From: Oryzias latipes
Lineage: Eukaryota; Chordata; Actinopteri; Beloniformes; Adrianichthyidae
Reading direction: 5' to 3'
DNA: 64,000 nt
Assembly: GCF_002234675.1 (NCBI RefSeq)
Contig: NC_019866.2
Span: 13,111,261 to 13,175,260, forward strand
Shown here: positions 36,994 through 46,826 of the stretch, one piece after another
How positions within the stretch are numbered: the stretch's first letter is position 1
Layout: each line of letters opens with the position of its first letter
The notes under the pieces: generated by a model
The model's input: the letters and a program-made list of their open reading frames with translations, nothing else
The model's database searches: none
What the model was told of the DNA's origin: nothing
Program-made: the position numbers and the translations under genes

Positions 36994-37611
36994 GTGCTTT
37001 CATAAAGAGGTCCCGTCCTGACTGAAACAGGAACGTTGTGCATTACTTTGTCATTCTGTGGGTATCATTAAAAGATGAAAATGTCTTCTTTTTTTTTTCA
37101 CTTTCTGAAAGGATGTTTGTGAAACATGAGCTGGTTGTAACGGATCATGAAACTATGCACAAGTGTTGGGCCGGGGTGGAAGATTGGGACTTTAAAAAGG
37201 CCTACTTCTCACAAGAGGCTGATATTTTGCAGGGGTTTTATGGGGATGGGTTTGTTTTTATGTTGTTTTTTTTGAAGGGATGGAGGAAAGAGGTGGAGCG
37301 GTGTTTTGAAGTGGCACCCTCCAGCTCCACCTCCCTCCCTCTTGACTGACCTAGCGCTACATCGCCATGCTGTGTATTCCTAAAAAACCAATGAGCGTCT
37401 CACGCCTTAGCACTGTGGGATTCCAGCCTGTCATCCTCAAAGGGGGGGTTTGTTTGTTTCCTCAGTTGAGGGTTCCTGGAGGGGAGGAGCGGGGTGTTTG
37501 GATTAGGGCTGCTTGATTCGTTTCTTTTGTTTTTTTGTTCTGTTTTTGAATAAATCAGTAAAATGTCTGTACTGAGAGTCAATGAGAAGTCAGTGGCTTG
37601 TAATGTTTTTT

Positions 37612-37612
37612 T

Positions 37613-37643
<31 letters not shown>

Positions 37644-37662
37644 CTATCTATCTCTCTTTCTC
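37612..37662. repeat. CT/TA/CTAT microsatellite
   Basis: CT repeats run into TA repeats and then CTAT repeats, near the end of the tnrc6c 3'UTR. Confidence 0.95.
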
Positions 37663-37737
37663 CTCATAGAATGTGATTGTTATTTGACATGCACCGAAAC
37701 AAATGTTTTCATGAACTATGGAGCTTCTTTCAATATT

Positions 37738-37743
37738 AATAAA
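37738..37743 (+). terminator. tnrc6c: Probable distal poly(A) signal of tnrc6c
   Basis: AATAAA at 37738-37743 is followed by a T/GT-rich stretch (37,750-37,775). It is only about 70 bases before the stop codon of the opposing CD7-like gene. Confidence 0.6.
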
Positions 37744-37811
37744 ATAGCTTTTTTTGTTTGTTTTTTTCTTTGCTGTAAAGTCGTCTCCGTGGTTGTTTGT
37801 CCGGCGCCACG

Positions 37812-39343
37812 TCAGCGCCTGAGGGCGGGCAGGCGGGGACAGGCGTAGTAGTTGTCCGGCGCTTGTCGGATGTCGGTGTTGGCGTACACGGGGGCGCTGG
37901 CTTCCTCCAGCTGCGGGTGGGCGTCCGGGTTACATGGGGGGGTTCCTGAGCGCCGCTGCTTCCTGCTCATTTCCTCATAGATGGAAGAATGAGGTTTGGG
38001 GTGAGGATGACGATGCTTCTTCACCTAAAACATACAACATTTTTTAACCCACATAGGAAAATATTGAAAAAAACATTTGCAAACACATTTTTTTAAACTG
38101 AGTAACAAAAATAATAAAATAAAATAATAAAAAAAAAAAATTGAGAATAAAAGATTTTTTAAAACTACAGAAATAAAAAATGAGTAAAAATGATTTTTAA
38201 ATTTATTTTAAATAGAAAACTAGTTTGAAATGCATTTATAGGTCACATCAAAGAATACATTTGTCACGCTAAACAATGTAAACAAGGGGGAAAATTAGCG
38301 TGTTGATTCAGCATTTTCCTATACTCTAGATGCTTTTATTTTGTACTTTTTTAATAGGTTTATATTATGATGAAGCAAATATGAACTTTAAAAACATTTC
38401 TTCTCACAGCTTTGAAAAAAAAATATTGTTTTTGTCACTGAGGAAATATTTTACCATTTACCCCACAGTAGAAAAGTTCAAATTTTAGAAAATAATATAT
38501 GAACTTTGTAAGTTTTGAAGTGCTCACCCATGTTTCTGCAGCAATCCAGGCGAGTGTGAGCAGAAACAGACCAGCAGCTGCAGCCATGGTCAAGAGCAGC
38601 GTGTTGGAGCTCTGACACGCCTTTTCTGCTACGCAAAAAGTCCCATCAGCTCCAAGAAAGAGACTTCCTCTTAATTGTAAGCATGTTTAGACGCCATACC
38701 TGCCCCTTCAACCAGCAGCAGCAATGTCCTCACACTGTGGACTCTCCAGTCAGAGCTGTTGTCTCCATAAGTCAGCTCCCACACATAAACTCCAGTGTCG
38801 CTCGGTCGTAGGTGGGAGATGCTCACGTTGATCTGCAAGGAGTTAAGGTTTCCCTGGAGCTTCAGACGCGCCCTCAGCTCCGGGTCCACCTTGACCCGTC
38901 CACCCTCAGCGACAGACAGCAGGGTGGTTTGGCTCTGGACGCCACGGTGGTACAGGTGGAGGCCCACCAGAGAGCCATGATCCCTCTGAGGGATGCAGGA
39001 GAGCCCCACAGACTCCCCCTCCATCAGACGCTGTAACACCAACTCAGTGTGGGCTGGGTGGGAGAGAGTAACTACTTTGATATTTAATCAAATCAACTTT
39101 ATTTATATAGCACTTTTCCTATAAAGGCATAACACAAAGTGCTTTACATTAAAACAAAACAAAATGTCACAATGTTTTGTTTTTTCTTCAGCAGAGGATT
39201 GAAGCATTATTAGAAATGATCAAACACCATTTACACTAAGTTTAAAATGTGATTTTTTTTTAATAACGTAAAATGACTTCCTGTGAAGAGTTCTTACCTT
39301 TAGAAAGCTGAACCAAAAGAAAGTAAAGCAGGTGAGTCCTCAT
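37812..39343 (-). CDS. Single-Ig-domain membrane receptor, CD7-like
   Basis: Four exons on the minus strand are 39343-39298 (signal peptide MRTHLLYFLLVQLSK), 39053-38700 (Ig V-type domain), 38628-38528 (transmembrane) and 38024-37812 (cytoplasmic tail, TGA). Phases agree and the total is 237 residues. The Ig exon shows GESVGLSC, a Y.W-like strand and RPSDTGVYVWEL. The membrane segment reads LLLTMAAAAGLFLLTLAWIA. The tail has tyrosine motifs SSIYEEMSRKQ, PVYANTDI and NYYACP. IYEEMS resembles VYEDMS of the mammalian CD7 tail, and CD7 lies on human 17q25 near TNRC6C, so CD7-like is my best reading. Overall identity is low, and another Ig-family receptor is possible. The usual second V-domain cysteine (DTGVYYC) is replaced by Trp. 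It lies tail to tail with tnrc6c. Confidence 0.6.
39085..39155. repeat. Short repeat fragment (TTTATTTATATAGCAC type)
   Basis: CTTTATTTATATAGCACTTT followed by ACACAAAGTGCTTTACAT is a widespread short fish repeat word. A shorter relative (GCTTTATATAGCACCA) is at about 18,634. It lies in the first intron of the CD7-like gene. Confidence 0.6.
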
Positions 39344-40332
39344 GCTTTGGAGTTGTGAAGTCGTCTGCGCTTTCCTCTGTTTGTTCTGTTGAAGCAGGAA
39401 GAGGGCCTCATAGTGAGAGCAGCCGTTAAAAATAAAGACGCTCTCAGACTGAGGTGTGGGAGTCACTATCACTGCCTCCTTCCTTTTCTTTCTGTAGTCT
39501 ACATGCAAACACACATGTTATGGTGTAAATAAGTGGTTGTAAAAAGCTGAATTGACTTGATACAATTGACTATTTGGTGTAACATTCTGAGATGACAACT
39601 GTTGCTTCTGAAATAAACTAAACTGAACATTTGATCAAATATGTTTTCAACTTCTTTTTTTGCTTTTAAGTCTTTAAAGGTATTTTCATGTTGCATTGGT
39701 GCCATCTAGAGGAATTGATTGTTCTTTTTTTTTTTGGTGGGACGCTGACAAGTTCTCCAAATCCTTCAAGTCAAGCAACTGGAGAAAAAAAAAAAAGAGG
39801 CCAGAGATCTGATGTTTGAATGTACATAAAGAGAATTACATATTAGTGCTATTTTCACAGAGGGATCTATGAATCAAAAGACATTTCTCCACTTTTTGCC
39901 CTAAAGGGTTTAAATTAGTGATGCTTCAGCAGCTGTTTCACACAATCTGAAAGCCAGATCACGTTATTCAATACTGAGATGTGTGGAATACTGTCCTAAT
40001 CGGTTTGTGATGGTACTAGTACTTCATAGATATGATGTGAAAGTTAATGTTGCACTCAAAGACACATGGACAGATGTTGCAGTTCTGAATGGGCTGTAGT
40101 TGGAGGTTGATCCACATTCAGAGCTGAAAACAAGCCGATCTCTGATTGGACTCTTCCTGCAGCTGCTAATGAGCCTGAGCTCTGCTCAATCATCTGATGA
40201 TTGGACCCAGCTGTGTGCTGCTGCTCTGTTGGCCTTTAAAACGCCGCCCTGCCTTGTCTGCTGCACTGCCTTGTGGGTCAGCGAGGAGCACTTGCAGTCT
40301 GATTTTTGGGTGCTGCTTCTTCAGTCATTTTG
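39344..40332. other. Intergenic between the divergent CD7-like and zp3 genes, with zp3 promoter
   Basis: No gene was seen. The zp3 promoter end carries a TTTAAAA box at about 40,235 and CTGCTGCTCTGTTGGCC around it, so transcription probably starts near 40,265. Poly-T and poly-A runs lie at 39,725-39,736 and 39,785-39,796. Confidence 0.5.
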
Positions 40333-42484
40333 ATGGCTCCCTCACGGTTAAAGATTAGCTGCCTTTTTGGGCATTTGACTGCCTTCTGTCTTCAGTTGAC
40401 ACTTGCGTTTCCACCATTGCATTACGTGCCGCCTGTTTCTCTCAAAAGCCAAAGCTCTTTGCCGAGTGTGGTCCAGCAGCCAGAGGAGCCGGTGCCCGTT
40501 AACACAGTTGGTGTGCTCTGCCACCCTGATTCCATGGAGCTCAGCATCAACGCTGACCTGTTTGAAGTGGGAGCGCCTGTTGACGTCCGTGAGCTGCGTC
40601 TCGGAGTCGAGCACAGCGACTACTGCAGTGCAACAGCATCCTCAGACTCTGAGTACAGAATCCTCGTGGGCCTGGAGGACTGTGGCACCAAACACTGGGT
40701 AACCTGCACCTGCTTTTAACATAAGTTCTGTACTGTTGCACTTCTAATGTTTAATGTCTCCAGATGACAGAAGACTCTCTGGTCTACACAAACCTCCTGA
40801 TTTATACTCCCCTTCCTGCTCTTAATGGAATAACTCGAATGGAGGAGGCCGTTATTCCAATTGAATGCCAATATAAAAGGTTGGTTTACATTAAGCTATG
40901 CTAGCTACTGTGTGGGTTTCTAACAAATTTCTTCACCAGGAAGTACAGTTTATCCAGCTCATCACTCGTGCCAACTTGGGTTCCCTTCACGTCCACACAA
41001 GCTGCTGTGGAAACTCTCCAGTTCAACCTGAGGCTCATGACCAGTGAGTTAATTCTCCCTCGGCCCTATCGTTGTTTGCTTTCTATTGAAACTTGACCAC
41101 TTTCTCTTAAGATGACTGGCTGCACGAAAGGGGTGCCAACACGTTCTTCCTCGGCGAGCCAATCAACATTGAGGCATCAGTCAGGGTGGATCATCACATG
41201 GGGCTCCGGCTGTTCCTGAACAGCTGCGTGGCCACACTTGAACCCAACATCAAATCTGATCCCAAATATGTCTTTATTGAGAATGGGTAAGTAACTGGAT
41301 GTGGTGCTCCTTTACAAAGGACCTGTAGGTACATGCCTCTATAGCAGCAAAATCTAAGGCTGCAACTTTTATTTACTTTTTCTCCAGGTGCCTGCTGGAC
41401 TCCCAGCTTCCAGGCTCAAAGGGTCACTTCCTGCCAAGAACAAAAGACAATATACTGCAGATGACTATCGATTCTTTTAAATTCCATAATGACGAACGAG
41501 GACAGGTAAGGAATTTTGTAGTTTATCTCCTAAGAATTCTTAGAAAAATAAAATGTTTCTCCCTTTGCAGCTTTACATCACATGTCATCTCAATGCGGTG
41601 CCAGTGGATGATGCAGAAGCACAAAGCAAGGCCTGCACATATGTAAATGGAAGGAAAGTATAGAGGATTTTTTTTTTAAGTTTACTTTTTTTTTTTTTTT
41701 TTTTAAAGAAACAAGCTGGTTTGACTGGATGCTTTTTAGGTGGCGGTCAGCTGATGGAAACGACTACCTGTGTGGATTCTGTCAAAGCCCCAATGAAGCC
41801 AGTAAAGCACTCAGCATCCCTGGAGTCTTTAATCCTCGTAGCTTTGGAAAATCTGCAGACATGGAGCCCATGTGGAGAAGTGGACTCAAGACTAATAAGG
41901 GTAAAAAAAAAAAATCCTTGGATGAACAAAGGTTCTTACCACATGGATGCACGCTTACGCTCGTGTTTGACAGTTTGGGAACATGAAGCCAGACTGGGGC
42001 CAGTGACTATTCTGCCTTCATGGAAGAGTGGGGCTCTTGCTGCACATGAACTACCTCCAGTTCTCCATAAGATCCACAAAACGGCGCTGTACGGCAGCCA
42101 CTGGAGGAGCGGCCTAAACACAATCGGTAAGTATTGACTAAACCAAACATTCCTAGCTTTCTTGAGTGTAAAATTCTCCTTCTCCAGAGAAGAGCCTGGT
42201 TCCAGAACCATCAAGTTCAGAACTAGAAGAGGATGACAGTGATGGTACGTGGACATATTTGGAAACTAAATTGAGAAATGTAAATGCTAATGTACCTTTT
42301 TTTTTTTTCTTTTAAAACAGACTATGATGAGTCTGACTCTGACCTGGCGTTTGTGATGAAGTCCTTGGAGATTGCCCATACCAACACTACCTTCCCCATC
42401 GTCACATATGACCTGGAGCCCTCTAAGATGAATGCAACTGCTGCTAACCCTGACCTTTCTGATAAACATGACCCAAAGAAATAA
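40333..42484 (+). CDS. zp3: Zona pellucida glycoprotein 3 family member (egg-coat protein), upstream copy
   Basis: ZP3-family proteins polymerise through a ZP module into the egg envelope. Ten exons are: 40333-40698, 40764-40879, 40940-41043, 41112-41286, 41388-41505, 41571-41653, 41740-41900, 41974-42126, 42188-42244 and 42321-42484. They total 1,497 bases (498 residues). A signal peptide is followed by ZP-N (VLCHPDSMELSINADL, DYCSATASSDSEYRI, LEDCGTKHW) and ZP-C (PIECQYKR, WVPFTSTQAA, FLGEPINIEASV, LFLNSCVATL, LYITCHLNAV, SKACTYVNGRW). The conserved ARLGPVTI patch follows. Unusually, a further acidic tail (ELEEDDSDDYDESDSD) extends to KHDPKK. No classical RxRR furin site or transmembrane helix is obvious. 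Intron 6 begins GA rather than GT. ATG 40333 is chosen because the signal peptide starts there. A teleost zp3 subclass cannot be assigned. Confidence 0.93.
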
Positions 42485-42530
42485 AATGCTTTAAACTCAA
42501 ACTTCATGTTTTAATTTTACTGTGTTAAAA

Positions 42531-42536
42531 AATAAA
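42531..42536 (+). terminator. zp3: zp3 (upstream copy) poly(A) signal
   Basis: AATAAA 47 bases after the stop, immediately abutting a SINE. Confidence 0.7.
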
Positions 42537-42845
42537 AGGCTGCATGGTGGGGCAGTGGTTGGCCCTCTTGCATCAAAGCAAGAAGGCCTTGGTTCAAATC
42601 CTGGCTGGGGGACCTGAAATGGAACATCAATGGGGGACCTCTGTGTGGAGTTTGCATGTATGGTGTTCTCCGTGACTATGGGCTTCCTCCCACCGTCCAA
42701 AAACATGTTTCATGGGTTAACTGGTTGCATACTCTAAATTGTCCCTGGGTGTGTGACTGACCCTGTGGACTGCTGACCTGTCCAGTATCCCCTGCCTTAA
42801 CCTGCAAGTTGTAGGCTCCAGCAGCCCTGTGACCCCCCAAAAAGG
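42537..42845 (+). repeat. tRNA-derived SINE (teleost HE1/Mermaid-like type)
   Basis: A GCAGTGGTTGG A-box-like word and a perfect GGTTCAAATCC B-box (42591-42601) open the element. The body has TGTGTGGAGTTTGCATG, CTTCCTCCCACCGTCCAAAA, ACTCTAAATTGTCC and GACCTGTCC, all hallmarks of a very abundant fish SINE. It sits directly behind the zp3 poly(A) signal, so zp3 read-through transcripts would carry it. Confidence 0.8.
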
Positions 42846-43491
42846 ATTAGAAAAGATTCTGATTAAAATAAGCCAGCATTTAAGCAGAGGTGATGCCATC
42901 TGATCAAAGGTTAAACTCTAGTCACATTTGTGTCTGGAAATGCAAACTACTTCTGGCTGTCTGCCTTTAATACAATTTGGGTACATCCATTAAGTTTGAG
43001 GAATCTAAGATTAAAAGTAAATGCATTTCCTCAAAATTAACATTTGTGGATGCAACTTTATTGTGTGCATGAAGTCAAAACTGTCCTGAAAGTTTAGACT
43101 ACAAAAGACTTAGTGATTTATGGTGCACACCTGTCTAAAGCTGTGCGGTCCAAGAACACATTACTTTGAACTCTCCCTGTATTTCCCAACTTGTTTATGA
43201 ATGGATGTTTAAGATAAAGGTGGTTTTCAATTAGCTCAGTTTCTATCCCTCCAACACACCTGATTCACTAATCACTAATTTGTCACTCACAGCTGACTTT
43301 TGGCTAACGAGATTGCTTCCAGCTGTCTTCTCCAGGTGGACTCCGTTTGCTGGAGTTTCAGTGGAAGCTTTAACTGCCGTGGTTGAACTTTGAGTTTCAT
43401 TTGGAAAAGTCAGTTTTCTTTTAAACCGTATTTTATCCTTACTTACATACTGGCTGTCTTGTGGTGTCCCTAACACCTCCTAAGGCTCGTC
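42846..43491 (+). promoter_or_regulatory. Intergenic region and promoter of the downstream zp3 copy
   Basis: No gene was seen in this 650-base spacer. CAGCTG-type E-boxes near 43,293 and 43,320 (ACAGCTGAC, CCAGCTGTC) could serve the oocyte factor FIGLA, known to drive zp genes. No strong TATA box was found (GTATTTTATCC near 43,427 is the nearest). Confidence 0.4.
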
Positions 43492-45241
43492 ATGAAGGCG
43501 TTTTTGGCTCATTCAGCCTCCCTCGTGCTGCTCATTTCTTTTCTCCGTGGAGTTGCAATTGCCATCCGAACTCTAAAAGAAGGTCCTATGATTGATGCAG
43601 ACGGAAGGGAATATAAAACTGCTTCTTTGACAGAAGACTCCAGCCCGAGAGCAAGCGATAGTGTCCGTGTAGAGTGCACAGAAGTGTCCATGATTGTCTA
43701 CATACAAGCAGACTTCTACAGAACTGGACGCCTTGTGTCTCCAGGGGACTTGTTTTTGGGAGGTGCAGAGCATAAGCAGGACAGTCGGTGTCGGGCTGTT
43801 GTTTCTGGACACAATGAGTATGTCATTGAAGCTGGCTTGCAAGACTGTGGCTCCAAGTTGACTGTAAGTATCATTATTTTTTTTTTATTTTTTTTGTCTC
43901 AATGGTGAAGTTGCTCCAAAAAGAGAGAAATTGACTTGTTCTGTTCCACCCTAGATAACAGATGATGATGTGATCTACTCAAACAAGCTGGTTTTCTCAC
44001 CAGTTTCCAATCACCACACTATTACAAGGATGACTGATGCTATAGTCCCTGTGTCCTGCCATTACAAAAGGTAAGATTATAAAATATATCAAGTGTTTAA
44101 TGGTTCCTGATGGCTAACCTTTTCACTCTGTGACAGAACACACACTGTAAGCAGCAGTAATACTGAACAGGCGCCCATGACGTTCTCTCAGTCAGCAAAG
44201 TTCTCAACCAAGAACTCTGCTTTCTCTTTGAAGCTGATGGCTGGTAAGTGTGTTGATGGATTGTGGACTCTTTGACTAGAAGGCGCACACAGTGACGACT
44301 CTGTTCACATGTAGATGACTGGTTAACGGAGATGTTGTCCAGCAAGTTTCATCTTGGAGACTTTCTGCGCTTTGAGGCAAAGTATACGGGCCCAGAGCCC
44401 AGGCAGCTTTTTGTCGAAAGCTGCGTTGCCACTCTGACACCTGACGCAACGTCGGTACCCAGATACTACTTCATTGAAAACCACGGGTGAGGGAAACCTG
44501 CTGTTATCAAACTAATTTGGGTGAATGATCTGTCAGCCACTTTTTTTTTATTTATTTTTTTTTTGTGTCAGGTGCTTCACTGATTCAAAAGCGGGGTCAG
44601 TTGCCTCATTCCTACCCAGATCGAGAGCCAATTTGCTTCAGTTCCAGATTGATGCCTTTCTGTTTCGTAATGATTTGAGAAACACTGTAAGGTCCCTGCA
44701 AAACTTAGTTGTATTTTTTTTCTTCCAATGACAAAAGGAAAATTACTTTACATTTTTCTTTAAAGATCTACATCACTTGTAACCTGAAGGCTACCCTCCA
44801 AATGAGGACCACCTTGACTGACAAGGCCTGCAATTATGTGCATTCAAGGTAATTTCCTGCTGGTAAATGCTGTTGCTTCAGTAAACGGTGTTGCCAATAA
44901 ATTTCAACTTTTCTGTAAAAAAAAAAAAAAAGAAAACGTGCTCCATTGTCAAATGTACCTGCCTACTGACTTGGACTTTAAACAGTTAATAAAATAATTA
45001 TTTTTTTTTTTTAAGCTGGAAAAGTGTGGATGAGAACGATAGTGTTTGTTGGTGTTGTGACAGTATTTGCTACCAAAGTCTTCCCAGAGGTAAGCCTTTA
45101 AGCACACGAACTGGCTCTTTTACCAGTGATTCCTTATAGTAAGTTCTTTATTTATTTTTTTCCTCTCCTCTCTCCCCCCCAGATGATGATCTTTGTGACA
45201 TTGTCACTCTTGGTCCACTGAGGATTATCTCTAACAAGTAA
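43492..45241 (+). CDS. zp3: Zona pellucida glycoprotein 3 family member (egg-coat protein), downstream copy
   Basis: Eight exons are 43492-43863, 43955-44070, 44137-44243, 44315-44486, 44572-44686, 44766-44848, 45016-45089 and 45183-45241 (TAA). They total 1,098 bases (365 residues). MKAFLAHSASLVLLISFLRG is a signal peptide. The ZP-N reads VECTEVSMIVYIQADF, SRCRAVVSGHNEYVI and LQDCGSKLT. The ZP-C reads VPVSCHYKR, FHLGDFLRFEAKY, LFVESCVATL, GCFTDSKAG, IYITCNLKAT and DKACNYVHS, then a cysteine-rich VCWCCDSICY knot. It ends shortly after TLGPLRIISNK, the hydrophobic patch. Exon lengths 116 and 83 are identical to those of the upstream copy, so the two arose by tandem duplication, but sequence identity is now low. 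It lacks the acidic tail of its neighbour and any membrane anchor, as expected for fish ZP3 proteins. Confidence 0.93.
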
Positions 45242-45310
45242 AGAGCAAGTGACAAACTGTCTGCCAGAGGCTCTTGGATTAAACCTGCGCAACGGTCTTG
45301 TATGTCCAAA

Positions 45311-45316
45311 AATAAA
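45311..45316 (+). terminator. zp3: zp3 (downstream copy) poly(A) signal
   Basis: AATAAA 70 bases after the stop codon. Confidence 0.75.
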
Positions 45317-45661
45317 GTTTAAAAAAAATCAAGGTTGTGCATTTATTGGCCCTTTACAGACTTTATTTCTTGTTGTTAGACTAAATGACAAACTATACTT
45401 TACCAAAACAATATTGGTTTAAAAATCAGTGTGATATAAAGGAAAGCAGTGCAACACTTGGTGGTTTGCAGGCAGTGTAATGGTGCCTTCTGGGGTGTGG
45501 TTTGCAGCTAAACTAGAAGACTAGACACTAAAGCAAGCTTTTCTGAGGGGAATCAAAACTACTGCTGGAGTTTCTTTATTCAAAAAGGGGCCATCCATCA
45601 AACTGAATTCCACCACTTTTTTTTTTTTTTTTTTTTTCCTTCTAAAGGCTTTTTCCATTCT

Positions 45662-46653
45662 TACGACGGAGTATTAGGGCCACCAAAAAAAAAAGTAAAT
45701 TTACGACTTATCTCGTAAATTTAGGAGATAAAAAGTCGTAAATTTATAAGAAAAAAACTCGTAATTTTAGGAGATTACAGTGGAAGTGAATATGCATAGC
45801 AGCAGGTGAACGCGTGCAGCAGCAGAGCAGACCGACTAAACTTTGAACAGGTGAGCTGAATGTTTATTGATAATGTTCCAAATGTCTGGAAGCTTATTTG
45901 TTTTTACGATTCATTAAAGTTTTATTTATTGATGGTTGGTTTGCAGGATCACTGCAGCCCGATGAAGCCATCGGGTGTCTCCGCAGCTGTCCGCTTGAAT
46001 CCTTTCTTCCTCCAAAGACAAGACTCTACGTCTGTGTGACGCTTCCGTCACACAAAAGGAGGAGCACTTTTTTTTGGCATTTTCAATGTTCTAAAGCTAA
46101 TATAGAAGACAATTTTCATTCCTCTTTATTGTTTTATGCTGAAACAGGACATTTCATCTGCAGGAGGAGGCGTATGTAACACTGTTTACTTCCGCATTGG
46201 TGTTCGGATGACAGCTTCATGACGTAATCAGACAGATGAACTTCAGGATATGTGAATGAAAAGGAGAATAAAGGCTGCAGCGATCATCTGCACCCAAACG
46301 TGTCTCTGAGCTCCTTATTTTACATATGAAACTCCGCTTTACTGACACTGAACCCCGGAAAGATGGCTACATTGACAATGATCTGATTTTGAGTCGCCAA
46401 AAGGTTCAGAATCTCTTTGTTTTAAACCTATAATAATCCGGAAATGAAGCTTCACAAAAGGCTCCACATACTTAATCTTCAAGCTACGTTCCGATAAACG
46501 GACAACTTCGGTGTTTTTTCCTTAATCTACGACTTTTTTCTCGTAAATTTATGAGATAAAAAGTCGTAAATTTACGAGTTTTTAATCTCCTAAATTTACG
46601 ACTTAAAATCTCTTAACTTTTTTTTTTTTTTGTGGCCCTTATACTCCGTCGTA
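45662..46653. mobile_element. Non-autonomous terminal-inverted-repeat DNA transposon (992 bp) with 6-bp target duplication
   Basis: The ends are TACGACGGAGTATTAGGGCC at left and GGCCCTTATACTCCGTCGTA at right, near-perfect inverted repeats. CATTCT flanks both sides (45656-45661 and 46654-46659). Inside each end lie A or T runs and then several copies of GTAAATTTACGAC-type words in both orientations, an unusual palindromic subterminal array. The middle has no recognisable transposase; a 93-codon open frame has no domain. A 6-bp duplication is unlike hAT (8) or Tc1 (TA), so the superfamily is left open (IS3EU- or Dada-like lengths would fit). Confidence 0.85.
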
Positions 46654-46699
46654 CATTCTAGTTTCTTTTCTGAGGAAGCAAAACTAGCGGAAACAAAGG

Positions 46700-46826
46700 C
46701 TCAAGTTTCATGAAATGGGGAAACTGTGGACACGCCCTTTTGAGCACATAAAAGATTTACATTCCATTAGACTACAAGAGCAAAGGGTGTCACAGCTGAA
46801 GTTTGTAGGAGTACGACAGAACTAAG
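46700..46826 (+). promoter_or_regulatory. Probable promoter and non-coding first exon of the samd9-like gene
   Basis: A TATA-like CATAAAAG is at 46747-46754. Just upstream lie a GAS-like TTTCATGAAA (46706-46715) and an ISRE half-site-like GGGGAAACTG (46717-46726), which suit an interferon-induced gene. A G/A-rich segment ends ACTAAG|GTAGGT, so a first non-coding exon of about 46,778-46,826 is plausible. There is no transcript evidence. Confidence 0.4.

Larger units (their letters stand above)
31783..37765 (+). other. tnrc6c: Long tnrc6c 3'UTR
   Basis: About 6 kb of non-coding sequence lies between the tnrc6c stop and candidate poly(A) signals AATAAA at 37549-37554 and 37738-37743; earlier possible signals sit near 36,303 and 36,350. 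TNRC6 mRNAs are known for long 3'UTRs. It contains many G/C homopolymers (for example 34,688-34,705), a CAC/CA microsatellite at about 32,418-32,453 and a CT/TA tract at 37,612-37,660. Open frames here, including one of 165 codons at 33399-33896, are low-complexity and not supported as genes. Confidence 0.65.

Noticed and set aside
45898-46179. 93-codon open frame inside the 992-bp transposon
   Set aside because: No transposase or other domain signature; likely chance.
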